A stretch of DNA of 22,877 bases from contig RFIM01000071.1 in NCBI GenBank assembly GCA_003695215.1, forward strand, positions 1 through 22,877, read 5' to 3'. Below the pieces are notes generated by a model, which saw only the letters and a list, made by a program, of their open reading frames with translations, was not told the origin of the DNA and made no database searches. Source of the stretch: Chloroflexota bacterium. Its GTDB lineage: Bacteria; Chloroflexota; Anaerolineae; Aggregatilineales; UBA2796. Of this stretch, positions 1 to 7,899 are shown one piece after another; the first letter of the stretch is position 1; each line of letters begins with the position of its first letter. Position numbers and translations under genes: made by a program.

Positions 1-1
1 C

Positions 2-73
2 GGCTGGATTTTCTTCGCACTGCCCGAGCCTGAGCTGATCAGCAAGGTTTGGCTAGGATTGATCGGCAGATGA
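2..73 (+). CDS. C-terminal end of a membrane protein, possibly MBOAT-type O-acyltransferase (partial, 5' end outside window)
   Basis: An open frame enters from the left edge and stops at TGA 71-73. Its last 23 residues begin GWIFFALPEPE and end GLIGR; they are hydrophobic and aromatic, like a membrane-protein tail. The stop overlaps the ATG of the next gene as ATGA, so the two are translationally coupled. That next gene is an SGNH-fold, membrane-anchored protein, and MBOAT (AlgI/DltB-type) acyltransferases are commonly encoded just upstream of such proteins. The W-x-F-F pattern is also reminiscent of a conserved MBOAT segment. The fragment is too short for a firm identification: the open frame and coupling are seen, the MBOAT label is inference from context. 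Confidence 0.45.
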   Translation, partial: GWIFFALPEPELISKVWLGLIGR

Positions 74-1203
74 ACGACCTACGTCTGTGGCGCGCGCTTG
101 TGAAAGCAGCCGCGCTCTTCGCGATCTTCAATGTGCTGTGGTATGTGGCACAGCCACTCAGCTTGCTGAGCCGCTTGAGCGTCTATGGCCTTTTTTTCCC
201 GCCGCGCGAGCGCTTTCCATTCGCCGAATTCCCTGAAGCGTCTTATGCCGTCACTCTGGACGATTTGGAGCAGCTGTTCGCATCGCATCGGATTGCACGC
301 CCCAAGGCGGCTGATGAGTTCCGCGTGGCGATGCTAGGCGACTCGGCGATCTGGGGCTACTTGTTGCGCGCCGATCAGACTCAGGCGGCGTGCATCAATG
401 CGCTCGACTTGCGCACGCCTGATGGGCGGCGTGTGCGCGCCTACAATCTCGGCTATCCGACGCTGACTGTGATCAAAGATTTCCTGATCTTGCGCCGCGC
501 CTTGGCGCACGCACCTGACCTGATCCTATGGTCGACGTCGTTGGCGTCGCTATATCCATCCGATCAACTCGATTTCCCGCTAATTTTGGCGCACCGCGAG
601 GAAGTCGCGGCGCTGCAGGCACAATATGCCTTCAAGCTCGACCAATTTCCGTTGCCGCCGCGCACCTGGCAAGAGCGCACTCTCCTCGGGCAGCGGCGTG
701 CTATTGCTGATTGGCTGCGCCATCAGCTCTATGCGCCTGCTTGGGCAAGCACGCGCCTCGATCACGTCTTGCCGCGCTTCATCGCGCCGCATCCCGTCAA
801 TTTGATCCCTGACGACAACGTCCTCTCGGTCAATGTGCTCAGCCTGCGCCAAGCCAAACAAATCGCGCCTGAAGACCTGAACTTTGACGTGCTGAAGGCA
901 GGCGTCGCTTTGGCGGCAGCACAAGGCGTGCCGACCGTGCTAGTCAACGAGCCGATCTACCGCAATCTATCGCATCCGCTGCGCTACAACACCTACTATC
1001 CGCGCTGGGCCTACGACGGCTACCGCGCCGCTTTCCAAAGTGTGGCAGAACGCGAGCAATGGCGCTACCTGGACTTCTGGGATGCCGTGCCTGCCGATCA
1101 GTTCACCGATACCGATTTCCATATGACGGCGAGCGCCAATTGTGCCTACGCCGAGCAGCTGATCAAAGCGGCGCTGGCACAACTGCCCCGAAGGCCGCGC
1201 TGA
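70..1203 (+). CDS. SGNH/GDSL-fold membrane-anchored protein (DltD/AlgX-like role)
   Basis: A 377-residue protein with one N-terminal hydrophobic segment (about residues 9-28), so probably tethered to the membrane with its domain outside. The SGNH block I is visible as MLGDSAIWG with Ser92 as predicted nucleophile, and block V as D349-F-H351 near the C-terminus; together they would form the Ser-Asp-His set. Proteins of this type act on O-acyl groups of cell-surface polysaccharides, often with an MBOAT partner that moves acyl groups across the membrane. The start chosen is ATG 70, because it overlaps the upstream stop (ATGA); an in-frame TTG at 49 would add seven residues but has no advantage. 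The fold is well supported, while the substrate (which polymer, acetyl or other acyl) is not visible. Confidence 0.72.
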   Translation: MNDLRLWRALVKAAALFAIFNVLWYVAQPLSLLSRLSVYGLFFPPRERFPFAEFPEASYAVTLDDLEQLFASHRIARPKAADEFRVAMLGDSAIWGYLLRADQTQAACINALDLRTPDGRRVRAYNLGYPTLTVIKDFLILRRALAHAPDLILWSTSLASLYPSDQLDFPLILAHREEVAALQAQYAFKLDQFPLPPRTWQERTLLGQRRAIADWLRHQLYAPAWASTRLDHVLPRFIAPHPVNLIPDDNVLSVNVLSLRQAKQIAPEDLNFDVLKAGVALAAAQGVPTVLVNEPIYRNLSHPLRYNTYYPRWAYDGYRAAFQSVAEREQWRYLDFWDAVPADQFTDTDFHMTASANCAYAEQLIKAALAQLPRRPR

Positions 1204-1217
1204 CTCTGAAAAGACGC

Positions 1218-1246
1218 TTGATTCGTTTGCAGCAGTGTGCTACATT
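1218..1246 (+). promoter_or_regulatory. Possible upstream sigma70-type promoter of gyrA
   Basis: TTGATT (1218-1223), a 17-nt spacer and TACATT (1241-1246) match the -35 and -10 consensus at four of six positions each. It lies just upstream of the stronger promoter at 1263-1292, so it could be a second start site. It is called by eye only. Confidence 0.35.
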
Positions 1247-1262
1247 CAGAACAGACGTTCTT

Positions 1263-1292
1263 TTGACAGCTCTGACGAGGCTGCCTTATCAT
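1263..1292 (+). promoter_or_regulatory. gyrA promoter, sigma70-type
   Basis: A perfect TTGACA (1263-1268) is followed after 18 nt by TATCAT (1287-1292), which differs from the -10 consensus at one base. Transcription would start near 1299, giving a leader of about 33 nt before the GTG start of gyrA at 1332. Confidence 0.65.
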
Positions 1293-1331
1293 TCAACGCG
1301 TTTGTGAAGCGAAGCACGCGAGAAAAGCACT

Positions 1332-3830
1332 GTGACGACACCTACAATCGGCTCGATCAGAACCGTGAACATTGATGAGCAAATGCGCGAGGCGTACCTG
1401 GATTACGCTATGAGCGTGATCGTTGCCCGCGCCCTGCCCGACGCCCGTGACGGCTTGAAACCCGTCCAGCGGCGCATCCTATACGTCATGCATCAGATGG
1501 GCTTGCATCCTGAGGCGCCTTACAAAAAGAGCGCCCGCATCGTCGGCGAGGTGCTGGGCAAGTTTCATCCGCACGGCGATCAGGCGATCTATGAGGCCAT
1601 GGCGCGCCTAGCTCAGGATTTTTCGGTGCGCTACGAGCTGGTAGACGGGCAAGGCAACTTCGGGAGCATCGACGGCGACTCGGCAGCTGCCATGCGCTAC
1701 ACTGAGGCGCGCCTGACGCCCATTGGCATGGAACTGTTGGCCGATATCGAGCACCAGACGGTCGATTTTGTAGATAACTTCGATGGCTCGCTACAAGAGC
1801 CTGCTGTGCTGCCTGCAGCCATCCCGAATCTGCTGGTGAACGGCTCTAGCGGCATCGCCGTCGGCATGAGCACGAACGTGCCGCCACACAATCTGGGCGA
1901 AGTCTGCGATGCGCTGGTGTACCTGCTCGCCAACTGGGAACGGCTCGATGAAATCGACGTGCATCACCTGATGCGCTTCATCAAAGGGCCTGATTTTCCC
2001 ACGGGCGGCTTGATCTTCCGTGGCGGCGATGGCAAAAATGCCACAGAGCACGAGGACACGCTCGTGGCAACTTATGCCACTGGGCGCGGCAAGCTGACTG
2101 TGCGCGCCAAAGTTCACATTGAGAGCCTTGAGCGCGGCAAGACGCGCATCGTGGTCAGCGAGATTCCCTATCAAATCAACAAGAACAACCTGATCGAGCG
2201 CATCGCCGATCTAGTGCGCGATGGCAAGATTGATGGCATCAGCGACCTGCGCGATGAGTCCGATCGGCAAGGTTTGCGCTTGGTGATCGAGTGCAAGAGC
2301 AACGCCGATCCTGCAGACGTGCTCAAGGATTTGTTCAAATATACGCCGCTGCAAAGCACTTTCGGCGTGATCATGTTAGCGCTGGTAGATGGCGAGCCGC
2401 GCATGCTGACGCTCAAGCAGGCGCTGCGCGTCTACCTGGAGCATCGGCTGGAGGTGGTGCGGCGCCGTTCCTGGCACGATCTCGAGCGAGCGCGCGCGCG
2501 TGCGCACATCCTGGAAGGCCTGCTGATCGCCTTGCGCTTCATCGATCGGATCGTCAGCATCATCCGCGAGAGCGAGAGCAGCGATGAGGCGCGCGGCGCG
2601 CTGATGCACGCCTTCGGCCTCTCTGAGGCGCAAGCCACAGCCATTCTCGATACGCCATTGCGCCGATTAGCTGCGCTGGAGCAGGAGAAAATTCAGAACG
2701 AATACCGCGAGAGGCAAGCGCAGATCGCCTATTTGGAGAAGCTCTTGGACAGCCCGAAGCTGCTGCGCAAGGTGATCGCCGAAGAGCTGCTCGAGATCAA
2801 GAAGCGCTACGCCGATCCGCGCCGCACTGCCATTCTGAATGGCGCTGCCACAGAGGTACGCCCTGAGGACCTGTTGGCACACTCGGAAAGCACCTGGGTC
2901 GCGCTGACGCATGGCGGCAAGATCAGCCGCACTTACCAGGATGCGCCGCCGAAGATCACGGCGCAAACGCAAGACCCGCCGCGCTTTCTGCTGCGCAGCA
3001 ACACGGCCGACATCCTGTACCTATTCACTGCGGAAGGGCGCGCCGCTACTATCCCTGTACAGAACTTGCCGCTGAGCGACGATCCGAGCAGTGGCGGCGA
3101 GGTGAGCGCGCTATGCGACCTGCGCGAGAGCGGTCAGGTCGTGGGCGCGCTGAGCCTACTGCCCAACTTCGAAGACGGCTACATCCTGTTGGCGACTGAG
3201 AGGGGCGAGGTCAAGCGCATTCGCACAGCCGATCTACCAGGCCTTTCGGCGCGGGCCTTCTCTGTGATCAACTTAGGCGCAGATCGGCTGATTGCTGCGC
3301 ATTTTGCGCGCGAATCCGATGAGGCGATCTTGGTCACTGCTGAGGCGCAAGCTATCCGCTTCAGGCTCTCTGAAGTGCGCCCGATGGGCTTGCCTGCAGG
3401 CGGGATGCGTGGCATTCGCCTAGGCCAGAGCGACACAGTCGTCAGCGCGCAGATCGTTCGCCCTGAGGCGGCGCTGTGGACGGTCACGGAGAGCGGCACA
3501 GCGAAGAGTTCGCCTATAGCGGAGTATCCTGTGCAAGGGCGCGGCGGAGTCGGTGTGCAGACGATGCGCCTGAGGCTTGGCGAGCGCATTGCGGCGGCGG
3601 TTGTCGGCACGCTGAACGACTTGGCGATCGTGCTGACGGCGCAAGGGCGCTTCCGTGTGGTCAAATTCGATCACGTGCCACACGGTCGGCGCGATCTGAA
3701 CGGCGATCTGATCGGCTTGCGCATGCCTCGAGGCGACAAGGTCTACGCCGTGATGCAAATTGTGCCGCGCCCGGAGCCTGTGCCGCTCGCGAGCGCCAAC
3801 GGCGCAGCTACAGATGGCACAGAGGCTTAG
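1332..3830 (+). CDS. gyrA: DNA gyrase subunit A
   Basis: GyrA is the DNA breakage-reunion subunit of gyrase, which with GyrB introduces negative supercoils using ATP. The 832-residue length fits the family. The N-terminal winged-helix region has the catalytic tyrosine in AMRYTEARL (Tyr123, equivalent to E. coli Tyr122) and the gyrase-type segment GNFGSIDGDSAAAMRYTE. The C-terminal beta-pinwheel keeps a degenerate GyrA box, QGRGGVG at residues 735-741, against the usual QRRGGKG; this favours gyrase over topoisomerase IV. The start is GTG 1332 with only a weak purine-rich site (GAGAAAAG) upstream. In the quinolone-binding region the usual Ser83 position holds Gln84 and the Asp87 position holds Glu88. 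The stop overlaps the stop of convergent rsmG by 4 bp, and gyrB is not in the window. Confidence 0.95.
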   Translation: MTTPTIGSIRTVNIDEQMREAYLDYAMSVIVARALPDARDGLKPVQRRILYVMHQMGLHPEAPYKKSARIVGEVLGKFHPHGDQAIYEAMARLAQDFSVRYELVDGQGNFGSIDGDSAAAMRYTEARLTPIGMELLADIEHQTVDFVDNFDGSLQEPAVLPAAIPNLLVNGSSGIAVGMSTNVPPHNLGEVCDALVYLLANWERLDEIDVHHLMRFIKGPDFPTGGLIFRGGDGKNATEHEDTLVATYATGRGKLTVRAKVHIESLERGKTRIVVSEIPYQINKNNLIERIADLVRDGKIDGISDLRDESDRQGLRLVIECKSNADPADVLKDLFKYTPLQSTFGVIMLALVDGEPRMLTLKQALRVYLEHRLEVVRRRSWHDLERARARAHILEGLLIALRFIDRIVSIIRESESSDEARGALMHAFGLSEAQATAILDTPLRRLAALEQEKIQNEYRERQAQIAYLEKLLDSPKLLRKVIAEELLEIKKRYADPRRTAILNGAATEVRPEDLLAHSESTWVALTHGGKISRTYQDAPPKITAQTQDPPRFLLRSNTADILYLFTAEGRAATIPVQNLPLSDDPSSGGEVSALCDLRESGQVVGALSLLPNFEDGYILLATERGEVKRIRTADLPGLSARAFSVINLGADRLIAAHFARESDEAILVTAEAQAIRFRLSEVRPMGLPAGGMRGIRLGQSDTVVSAQIVRPEAALWTVTESGTAKSSPIAEYPVQGRGGVGVQTMRLRLGERIAAAVVGTLNDLAIVLTAQGRFRVVKFDHVPHGRRDLNGDLIGLRMPRGDKVYAVMQIVPRPEPVPLASANGAATDGTEA

Positions 3831-4543
3831 AGCGGCTTCTTGGCAGGGATGCCTGGCTTGCGCGGGTAGTGATGCGGCGTTTGAGCAATTTTATCGATAA
3901 TGACCAGATAGTGCGGCTCGGCTACCTCAGGCAGGCGGATTGTCTCGATGCGCGCCACGCGCCCGCCGAGAATGCGCAAAGCATTGGCGGCCTCAGCGAC
4001 CTCACGCTCGGCGCTCTCGCCTTTCATGGCGATGCACTGCCCGCCAAGGCGCGCCAAAGGCAGCAGATATTCGACCAGGATCGGCAGGTAGGCCACGGCG
4101 CGCGCCACGACGACATCGTAGCGCTCGCGCTGATCCGGCTGATGCCCTGCCTCTTCGGCGCGCGCATTCAAAAACTGCACATCGCCGAGCGCCAGCACAC
4201 GCGCCAAGTGCTGCAAGAAGGCAATTTTCTTGGCAGTGGCTTCCAGCAGCGCCAGGCGCAAGTCTGGGCGGGCGATTCGGAGCGGCACGCCCGGAAAGCC
4301 GCCGCCCGTGCCGACATCGATCAGGCGCGCGCCGTGCGGCACGTCCACAACGCTCAGAATAGAGAGCGAATCGAGAAAGTGGCGGATTTCAATGGCTTCA
4401 ATGCCTGTGATCGCCGTCAAATTGGCGCGCGATTTATTCCATGCCTCTAGCTCAGCGGCATACTGCGCAAATTGTGCCTGCTGCTCAGCTGAGAGCGCCA
4501 AGTTGAACAGTTGCTTCGCATAGGCCGCCAAACGCTCGGTCAT
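3827..4543 (-). CDS. rsmG: 16S rRNA (guanine-527-N7)-methyltransferase RsmG
   Basis: This 238-residue protein is RsmG (GidB), which methylates N7 of G527 in the 530 loop of 16S rRNA using S-adenosylmethionine; loss of the enzyme is known to give low-level streptomycin resistance in several bacteria. The Rossmann-like SAM-binding motif LIDVGTGGGFPGVPL lies at about residues 74-88, and the downstream segment RAVAYLPILVEYLLP is typical of the family. An N-terminal helical region (residues 1-55) contains the family-typical W-N-x-x-x-N-L-T-A pattern. It starts 7 bp after the stop of the TPR gene, so the two are probably cotranscribed. It is not beside mnmG or parAB, its common neighbours in other bacteria. 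No clear Shine-Dalgarno site is visible, consistent with translation coupled to the upstream gene. Confidence 0.95.
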   Translation of the reverse strand: MTERLAAYAKQLFNLALSAEQQAQFAQYAAELEAWNKSRANLTAITGIEAIEIRHFLDSLSILSVVDVPHGARLIDVGTGGGFPGVPLRIARPDLRLALLEATAKKIAFLQHLARVLALGDVQFLNARAEEAGHQPDQRERYDVVVARAVAYLPILVEYLLPLARLGGQCIAMKGESAEREVAEAANALRILGGRVARIETIRLPEVAEPHYLVIIDKIAQTPHHYPRKPGIPAKKPL

Positions 4544-4550
4544 GGCGCGA

Positions 4551-5855
4551 TCAGCTTTGTGAAGCAGCCTTCAAAACTCTGGCGACCAACGGCGCGCTGC
4601 GGAAATTCTCGCGCAGCTGCGGATCGCCAATGCTTCCGGCTATCTGCTCGAGGATATCAGCGGCGATGCTGTAGTGCATAGCGGCTGTTTCAGGCTGCGC
4701 TTGATTGAAAGCATCGGCAAGGGCAGCGTGCGTGCGCCAAATGAGCGCGCGATCTGAAGTCGCCTGCGATTCAACAAAGGCCTCGTGGAAATACTCCTGC
4801 GCCTTGCTGGCATCGCCTGCGGCTAGCGCGCAGTAGCCAAGCACCAGCTCGGCGCGCAGCAAATGGCGTTTGGCGTTGCGCTCCTGCGCTAAAGTGAGCA
4901 GTTCCAGCGCGACCGCCTCTGCCTCAGCGTAGCGCTCCAGCTGCCAGTAGGCTTCAGCAAGGCTAGCGAGCGCTTGCAGCAGGTTATCCATCTCGCCGTT
5001 ATCTTTGGCGATGTGCACGGCGCGCTGTAAATAGCCCAAGCCTTCTTCAGCACGCCCAACAGCCACTAAGTCCACGCCGAGATTGCGCGAGAGATCGCTG
5101 GTCAGCTTGCCATCTAGCAGATCGCTTGCGCGCTGATGATAGAAAAGCGCTGTGCGCATGGCGTAGAGGTTTTGGTAGGCTTCGCCTGTGTTGCTGCAAA
5201 TGACGCTCAAGCCGAAGCGCTCGTCCAGGGATTCGTAGAGCTGAATGGCGCGCAGCCAGTGCACAATCGCCTGATAATAGTCGCCTAAGTAGGTGTAAGC
5301 AATGCCAAGCGTGTTAAGCGTGCGCGCACGGCCTTCAGGATTGTCAATGCGCTCGAAGAGCGCTAAAGCCTGCTGCGCCGTTGGGATGGCGCGCTCAACC
5401 TGCCCATCAAGCCAGAGCACATCGGCGCGGAAGCGCAGGATCGTCGCCAAGCCTGCGGCATAGCTGCAAGTTTGTGCCAAGCTAGCGCCCTCATCCAAAA
5501 TGCGGAAGGCTTGCTCGTACTCGCCGCGCCGATAGTGCATGCGCGCTTGGAGCGCTAGATTCTCGACTCGGCCTTCGGGCCGTTTGGTAGCTTCTGCCCA
5601 AAGTTCGAGCGTCTTACGCATCTCAGCGAAATCGGTGCGCCGATCGTGGCACTCGGCGATTTGCTTGTAGGCGCGGTCAAGCAGGACGGCCCAACGCGGC
5701 TCGCGCTCCAGGTGCTGTTGGATCAGTTGTAGGGCATCCTGTGCGTGCGCAATAGCCTCGAGGTATTGTGTGGCCCGATAAGCCGCCCTAGCGCGCCCGA
5801 GCAGCACTTCGGCGCGCCCATAATCATCCGTCGGTTGCGAAGTCTTTCGGAGCAT
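4551..5855 (-). CDS. TPR-repeat protein, function unknown
   Basis: A 434-residue protein with no signal peptide or membrane segment, made almost wholly of tetratricopeptide-type helical hairpins. Clear repeats with the A-x-x-Y-x-x-x-G-x-x-x-x-A pattern run through about residues 100-390, for example around LNTLGIAYTYLGDYYQAI and LASLAEAYWQLERYAEAEA. The tail (DPQLRENFRSAPLVARVL) resembles ends of TPR regions in large signalling ATPases and cyclases. Here there is no catalytic or DNA-binding domain attached, so it is presumably a scaffold or adaptor. A good ribosome site (GAGGTGAG, 8 nt before ATG) supports the start. It leads a two-gene unit with rsmG. I do not recognise a specific family, and no function should be assumed from the rsmG link. 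Confidence 0.8.
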   Translation of the reverse strand: MLRKTSQPTDDYGRAEVLLGRARAAYRATQYLEAIAHAQDALQLIQQHLEREPRWAVLLDRAYKQIAECHDRRTDFAEMRKTLELWAEATKRPEGRVENLALQARMHYRRGEYEQAFRILDEGASLAQTCSYAAGLATILRFRADVLWLDGQVERAIPTAQQALALFERIDNPEGRARTLNTLGIAYTYLGDYYQAIVHWLRAIQLYESLDERFGLSVICSNTGEAYQNLYAMRTALFYHQRASDLLDGKLTSDLSRNLGVDLVAVGRAEEGLGYLQRAVHIAKDNGEMDNLLQALASLAEAYWQLERYAEAEAVALELLTLAQERNAKRHLLRAELVLGYCALAAGDASKAQEYFHEAFVESQATSDRALIWRTHAALADAFNQAQPETAAMHYSIAADILEQIAGSIGDPQLRENFRSAPLVARVLKAASQS

Positions 5856-5870
5856 GGCTCAGCTCACCTC

Positions 5871-5899
5871 GACCTAACTTTATTAGGTCAATTGTGACC
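5871..5899 (-). promoter_or_regulatory. Overlapping inverted repeats upstream of the TPR gene
   Basis: GACCTAA (5871-5877) and TTAGGTC (5883-5889) form a perfect 7-bp inverted repeat with a 5-nt spacer. GGTCA (5886-5890) pairs in turn with TGACC (5895-5899), sharing the middle half-site. The cluster sits directly upstream of the ribosome site of the TPR gene, so it could be an operator or a leader RNA that switches between two hairpins. No convincing promoter is visible around it. Confidence 0.35.
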
Positions 5900-5900
5900 G

Positions 5901-5932
5901 AAAAACTTTCGCCCTGCAAGAATCCTCAGGGC
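5901..5932 (-). terminator. Possible weak terminator after the gene at 5975-6484
   Basis: On the minus strand GCCCTG (5932-5927) and CAGGGC (5916-5911) can form a 6-bp stem with a 10-nt loop, followed by GAAAG and then five T (5905-5901). It lies between the small unknown gene and the TPR gene. The stem is short and the T-run is displaced by five bases, so this is a weak call. Confidence 0.35.
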
Positions 5933-5974
5933 AAGCTGCCTCAGCAAAGTTGACAAGCCTGCTACAAGCGCTGA

Positions 5975-6484
5975 TCAGGCCTTGTGGTAGCTCTGAGCAG
6001 CGCTGCGATGTACAAAGGCAAGCTGCGTGCCAGGGATGATGCCCTGCCGCGCCTGGAAAAGCGCATAAATGCGCGCGTTGCTGACGGGCAGAAACTGCGC
6101 CGTGGAAGCCTCGACAAAATCCTGAACGCGCATGTCGGGCGACATATGCCAACGTCCCATAATGGCATACTGCTCGGTGTAGAGCATCAGCGACTCGCTG
6201 CGCGGCGAGAGGACGATGCCTGAAGGCGGCGCGCTCTCCAGAGCTAAGACCTGAATGGCGCGTTTCAGGACGAGAATCTCAGGCTGTACCATCTGGGCCG
6301 CAGGGTTTGTGGCATGCACGCCCAGCACGACGGCGTTGTTGAGCGTGAGCGTCGGCTTTTGCTCGTCGTTGATGAAGGTCAGAAAGGTGCCAAGGACGGG
6401 CATTTTGCCACGTATCTGGAAGGCAGAGGTCAAGATAGCGACGCTCACCTCCACTTGTTCAGGCCCGCGCAAAGTGCTGCTCAT
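5975..6484 (-). CDS. Conserved-looking hypothetical protein, about 169 residues
   Basis: The protein has no signal peptide and no membrane segment. Its first half looks beta-rich, with alternating hydrophobic residues (VEVSVAILTSAFQIRGKMP, then a stretch ending TLNNAVVLGVH). The second half contains IVLSPRSESLMLYTEQYAIMG, which could be two strands, and a region around DFVEASTAQFLPVSNARIYAL that looks like a beta-helix mix. The layout suggests two similar small beta domains, possibly a duplication, but I cannot name a family. The start is well supported by AGGAGAG six nt before ATG. A perfect -10 hexamer lies upstream (6523-6528), and the divergent coiled-coil gene shares this control region. 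Confidence 0.72.
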   Translation of the reverse strand: MSSTLRGPEQVEVSVAILTSAFQIRGKMPVLGTFLTFINDEQKPTLTLNNAVVLGVHATNPAAQMVQPEILVLKRAIQVLALESAPPSGIVLSPRSESLMLYTEQYAIMGRWHMSPDMRVQDFVEASTAQFLPVSNARIYALFQARQGIIPGTQLAFVHRSAAQSYHKA

Positions 6485-6522
6485 GACAAGCTCTCCTGAG
6501 GAAATTAGGCTGCGCAGGCCTG

Positions 6523-6528
6523 ATTATA
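6523..6528 (-). promoter_or_regulatory. -10 box for the leftward gene at 5975-6484
   Basis: Read on the minus strand the hexamer is TATAAT, a perfect -10. No good -35 is found at 16-18 nt, and there is no TG extension. It lies 24 bp from the -10/-35 region of the divergent gene, making one compact two-way control region. Confidence 0.45.
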
Positions 6529-6551
6529 GCGCAAGGGCAGCCTTGTGCATC

Positions 6552-6580
6552 TTGCTAAGCCGCTCAGAGCAATGTATAGT
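6552..6580 (+). promoter_or_regulatory. Promoter of the coiled-coil gene, sigma70-type
   Basis: TTGCTA (6552-6557), a 17-nt spacer and TATAGT (6575-6580) match consensus at four and five of six positions. The start of transcription would be near 6587, giving a leader of about 44 nt with an AGAGGTG ribosome site before ATG 6631. Confidence 0.6.
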
Positions 6581-6630
6581 TGAGCCATGCAGCGCTAGGG
6601 CAAATAAAGCGTCTCTGAGAGGTGTGAAGT

Positions 6631-7884
6631 ATGGATATCAACCAACTTTCTCGTATGATCGAATGGCTGGATGAAGAGCGGCGCCGCGATAAGGCGAAGA
6701 TCGCTAAGCTGGAAGAGCAACTGCTGCAGCAGCGCGAGTACGCCGAGAGCATGGCACGGCGCGTCAATGGCCTTGAGAGTGAATTGGCAGCCGTGCGCAC
6801 GGCTTTCCTGCCCGTTGGGCGGGATAATGAGATCATCGACTATTTGCGCGCCGAAATCCAGCAACATCTGGAGGCGCTTGAGGCAAAGCGCATTCTGGCT
6901 GAGCGCGAGGCCGAACGCCGCGCCGAAAACGCCCGCGAAGTGCTCTCGCGCCCGATCCGCGAGCTAAGCGAGCGCCTTGATCGCGTCGAGCGCCTCAGCG
7001 ATGAGCTGGCCGCTTTTCGCGTCGAGCGCGACCGCCTGGCAAATGCCATTGCTGCGCTCACACAGCGCATGGAAGATATCGGCAAAATGCTGGAAGAGCC
7101 CGAGCGCCGTCTGGCCTTCCTGGAAGAGCACCGCCGCCAAGATGCACGCCGACTCTCAGAGATTCAAAGCGAACTGCCCGAGCTGCAAAAACAGATCGAC
7201 TCGCTGCGCCCAAAGCTGGACTTGCTGGAATCGCTAGCGCTGCGTAATGAAAAGCTGATCCTCGATCTGCAAAGCGCAGATCGCGATCGGCGCGAGCAAA
7301 CTCAGCAGTTCATCGAGCAGCAGACGTTGCTGGCACAGCAGCGCGATGCGCGCGTGGAGGAACTCACACGCCACTTCGCTGCTTATGATGAGGAGATGCG
7401 CCGCCGCATCGAGCGCTTTGAGACCTGGGCAGAGGCTTACCGCCAGATGAAGAAGATTATCGAAGACTTTGAGCGCATTGGCGAGCGGCTAGAGCGGCGC
7501 ATCGGCGAAGTTGCTGAGATGCAGCGCCTCTCTGAGGAGCGCTTCCGCCAAGAATGGAACGATTGGTCGGCCGACGAGCAGCGCCGCTTCCGCCAGTTCA
7601 CGATCGCTAATGATGAAGCCTGGCGCGCGCACAATAAGGAATTCGAGGCTTTCCGCGCCAAAGTGGGCGAAGCCCTTGCGCTCTTCGTGCCACTTCAAGA
7701 GAGCCTGGATCGCCTGTGGCGGCTGCAGCGCGCTCAAGCCGAATTGTTCCGTGAGCGCTTCAGCGCGCTGCTGGCCGAACACGATCCGAGTGCGGCTAGC
7801 AACAACGGGCGCGCCACAGCAAACAACGGCATCCGCGCTTCGCAGATCATGCGCGCGCTCTCTGAGACGTCCAGCGGCTCTTGA
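6631..7884 (+). CDS. Long coiled-coil protein, function unknown
   Basis: A 417-residue, highly charged soluble protein with no signal peptide, membrane segment or recognisable enzyme motif. Nearly the whole chain (about residues 5-380) reads as coiled coil, with leucine, isoleucine or alanine at heptad spacing and abundant Glu, Arg and Gln, for example KIAKLEEQLLQQREYAES. The short interruption around TAFLPVGRDNEIIDYLRAE (residues 57-75) may be a hinge or break between two coiled-coil segments. The last 35 residues are rich in Asn, Ala and Ser and look disordered. The start is supported by AGAGGTG before ATG and a good promoter. The downstream SH3/SGNH gene begins 15 nt after its stop, so they are likely cotranscribed. 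A structural, cell-shape or septum-linked role is possible but not shown. Confidence 0.75.
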   Translation: MDINQLSRMIEWLDEERRRDKAKIAKLEEQLLQQREYAESMARRVNGLESELAAVRTAFLPVGRDNEIIDYLRAEIQQHLEALEAKRILAEREAERRAENAREVLSRPIRELSERLDRVERLSDELAAFRVERDRLANAIAALTQRMEDIGKMLEEPERRLAFLEEHRRQDARRLSEIQSELPELQKQIDSLRPKLDLLESLALRNEKLILDLQSADRDRREQTQQFIEQQTLLAQQRDARVEELTRHFAAYDEEMRRRIERFETWAEAYRQMKKIIEDFERIGERLERRIGEVAEMQRLSEERFRQEWNDWSADEQRRFRQFTIANDEAWRAHNKEFEAFRAKVGEALALFVPLQESLDRLWRLQRAQAELFRERFSALLAEHDPSAASNNGRATANNGIRASQIMRALSETSSGS

Positions 7885-7899
7885 GCTTCGAGGATGATA

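Noticed and set aside
191..197. Run of seven T inside the SGNH gene as a possible frameshift or slippage site
   Set aside because: The reading frame continues intact on both sides with family motifs in place, so no frameshift is needed.
3476..4450. Rightward 324-codon open frame across the gyrA end and opposite rsmG
   Set aside because: It overlaps two genes with clear family motifs; its translation is low-complexity and Arg/Ala/Asp rich. It is a shadow of GC-rich coding sequence.
5871..5899. A sigma70 promoter for the TPR gene using TTGACC or TAATAA on the minus strand
   Set aside because: No pair of boxes has both acceptable sequence and 16-18 nt spacing.
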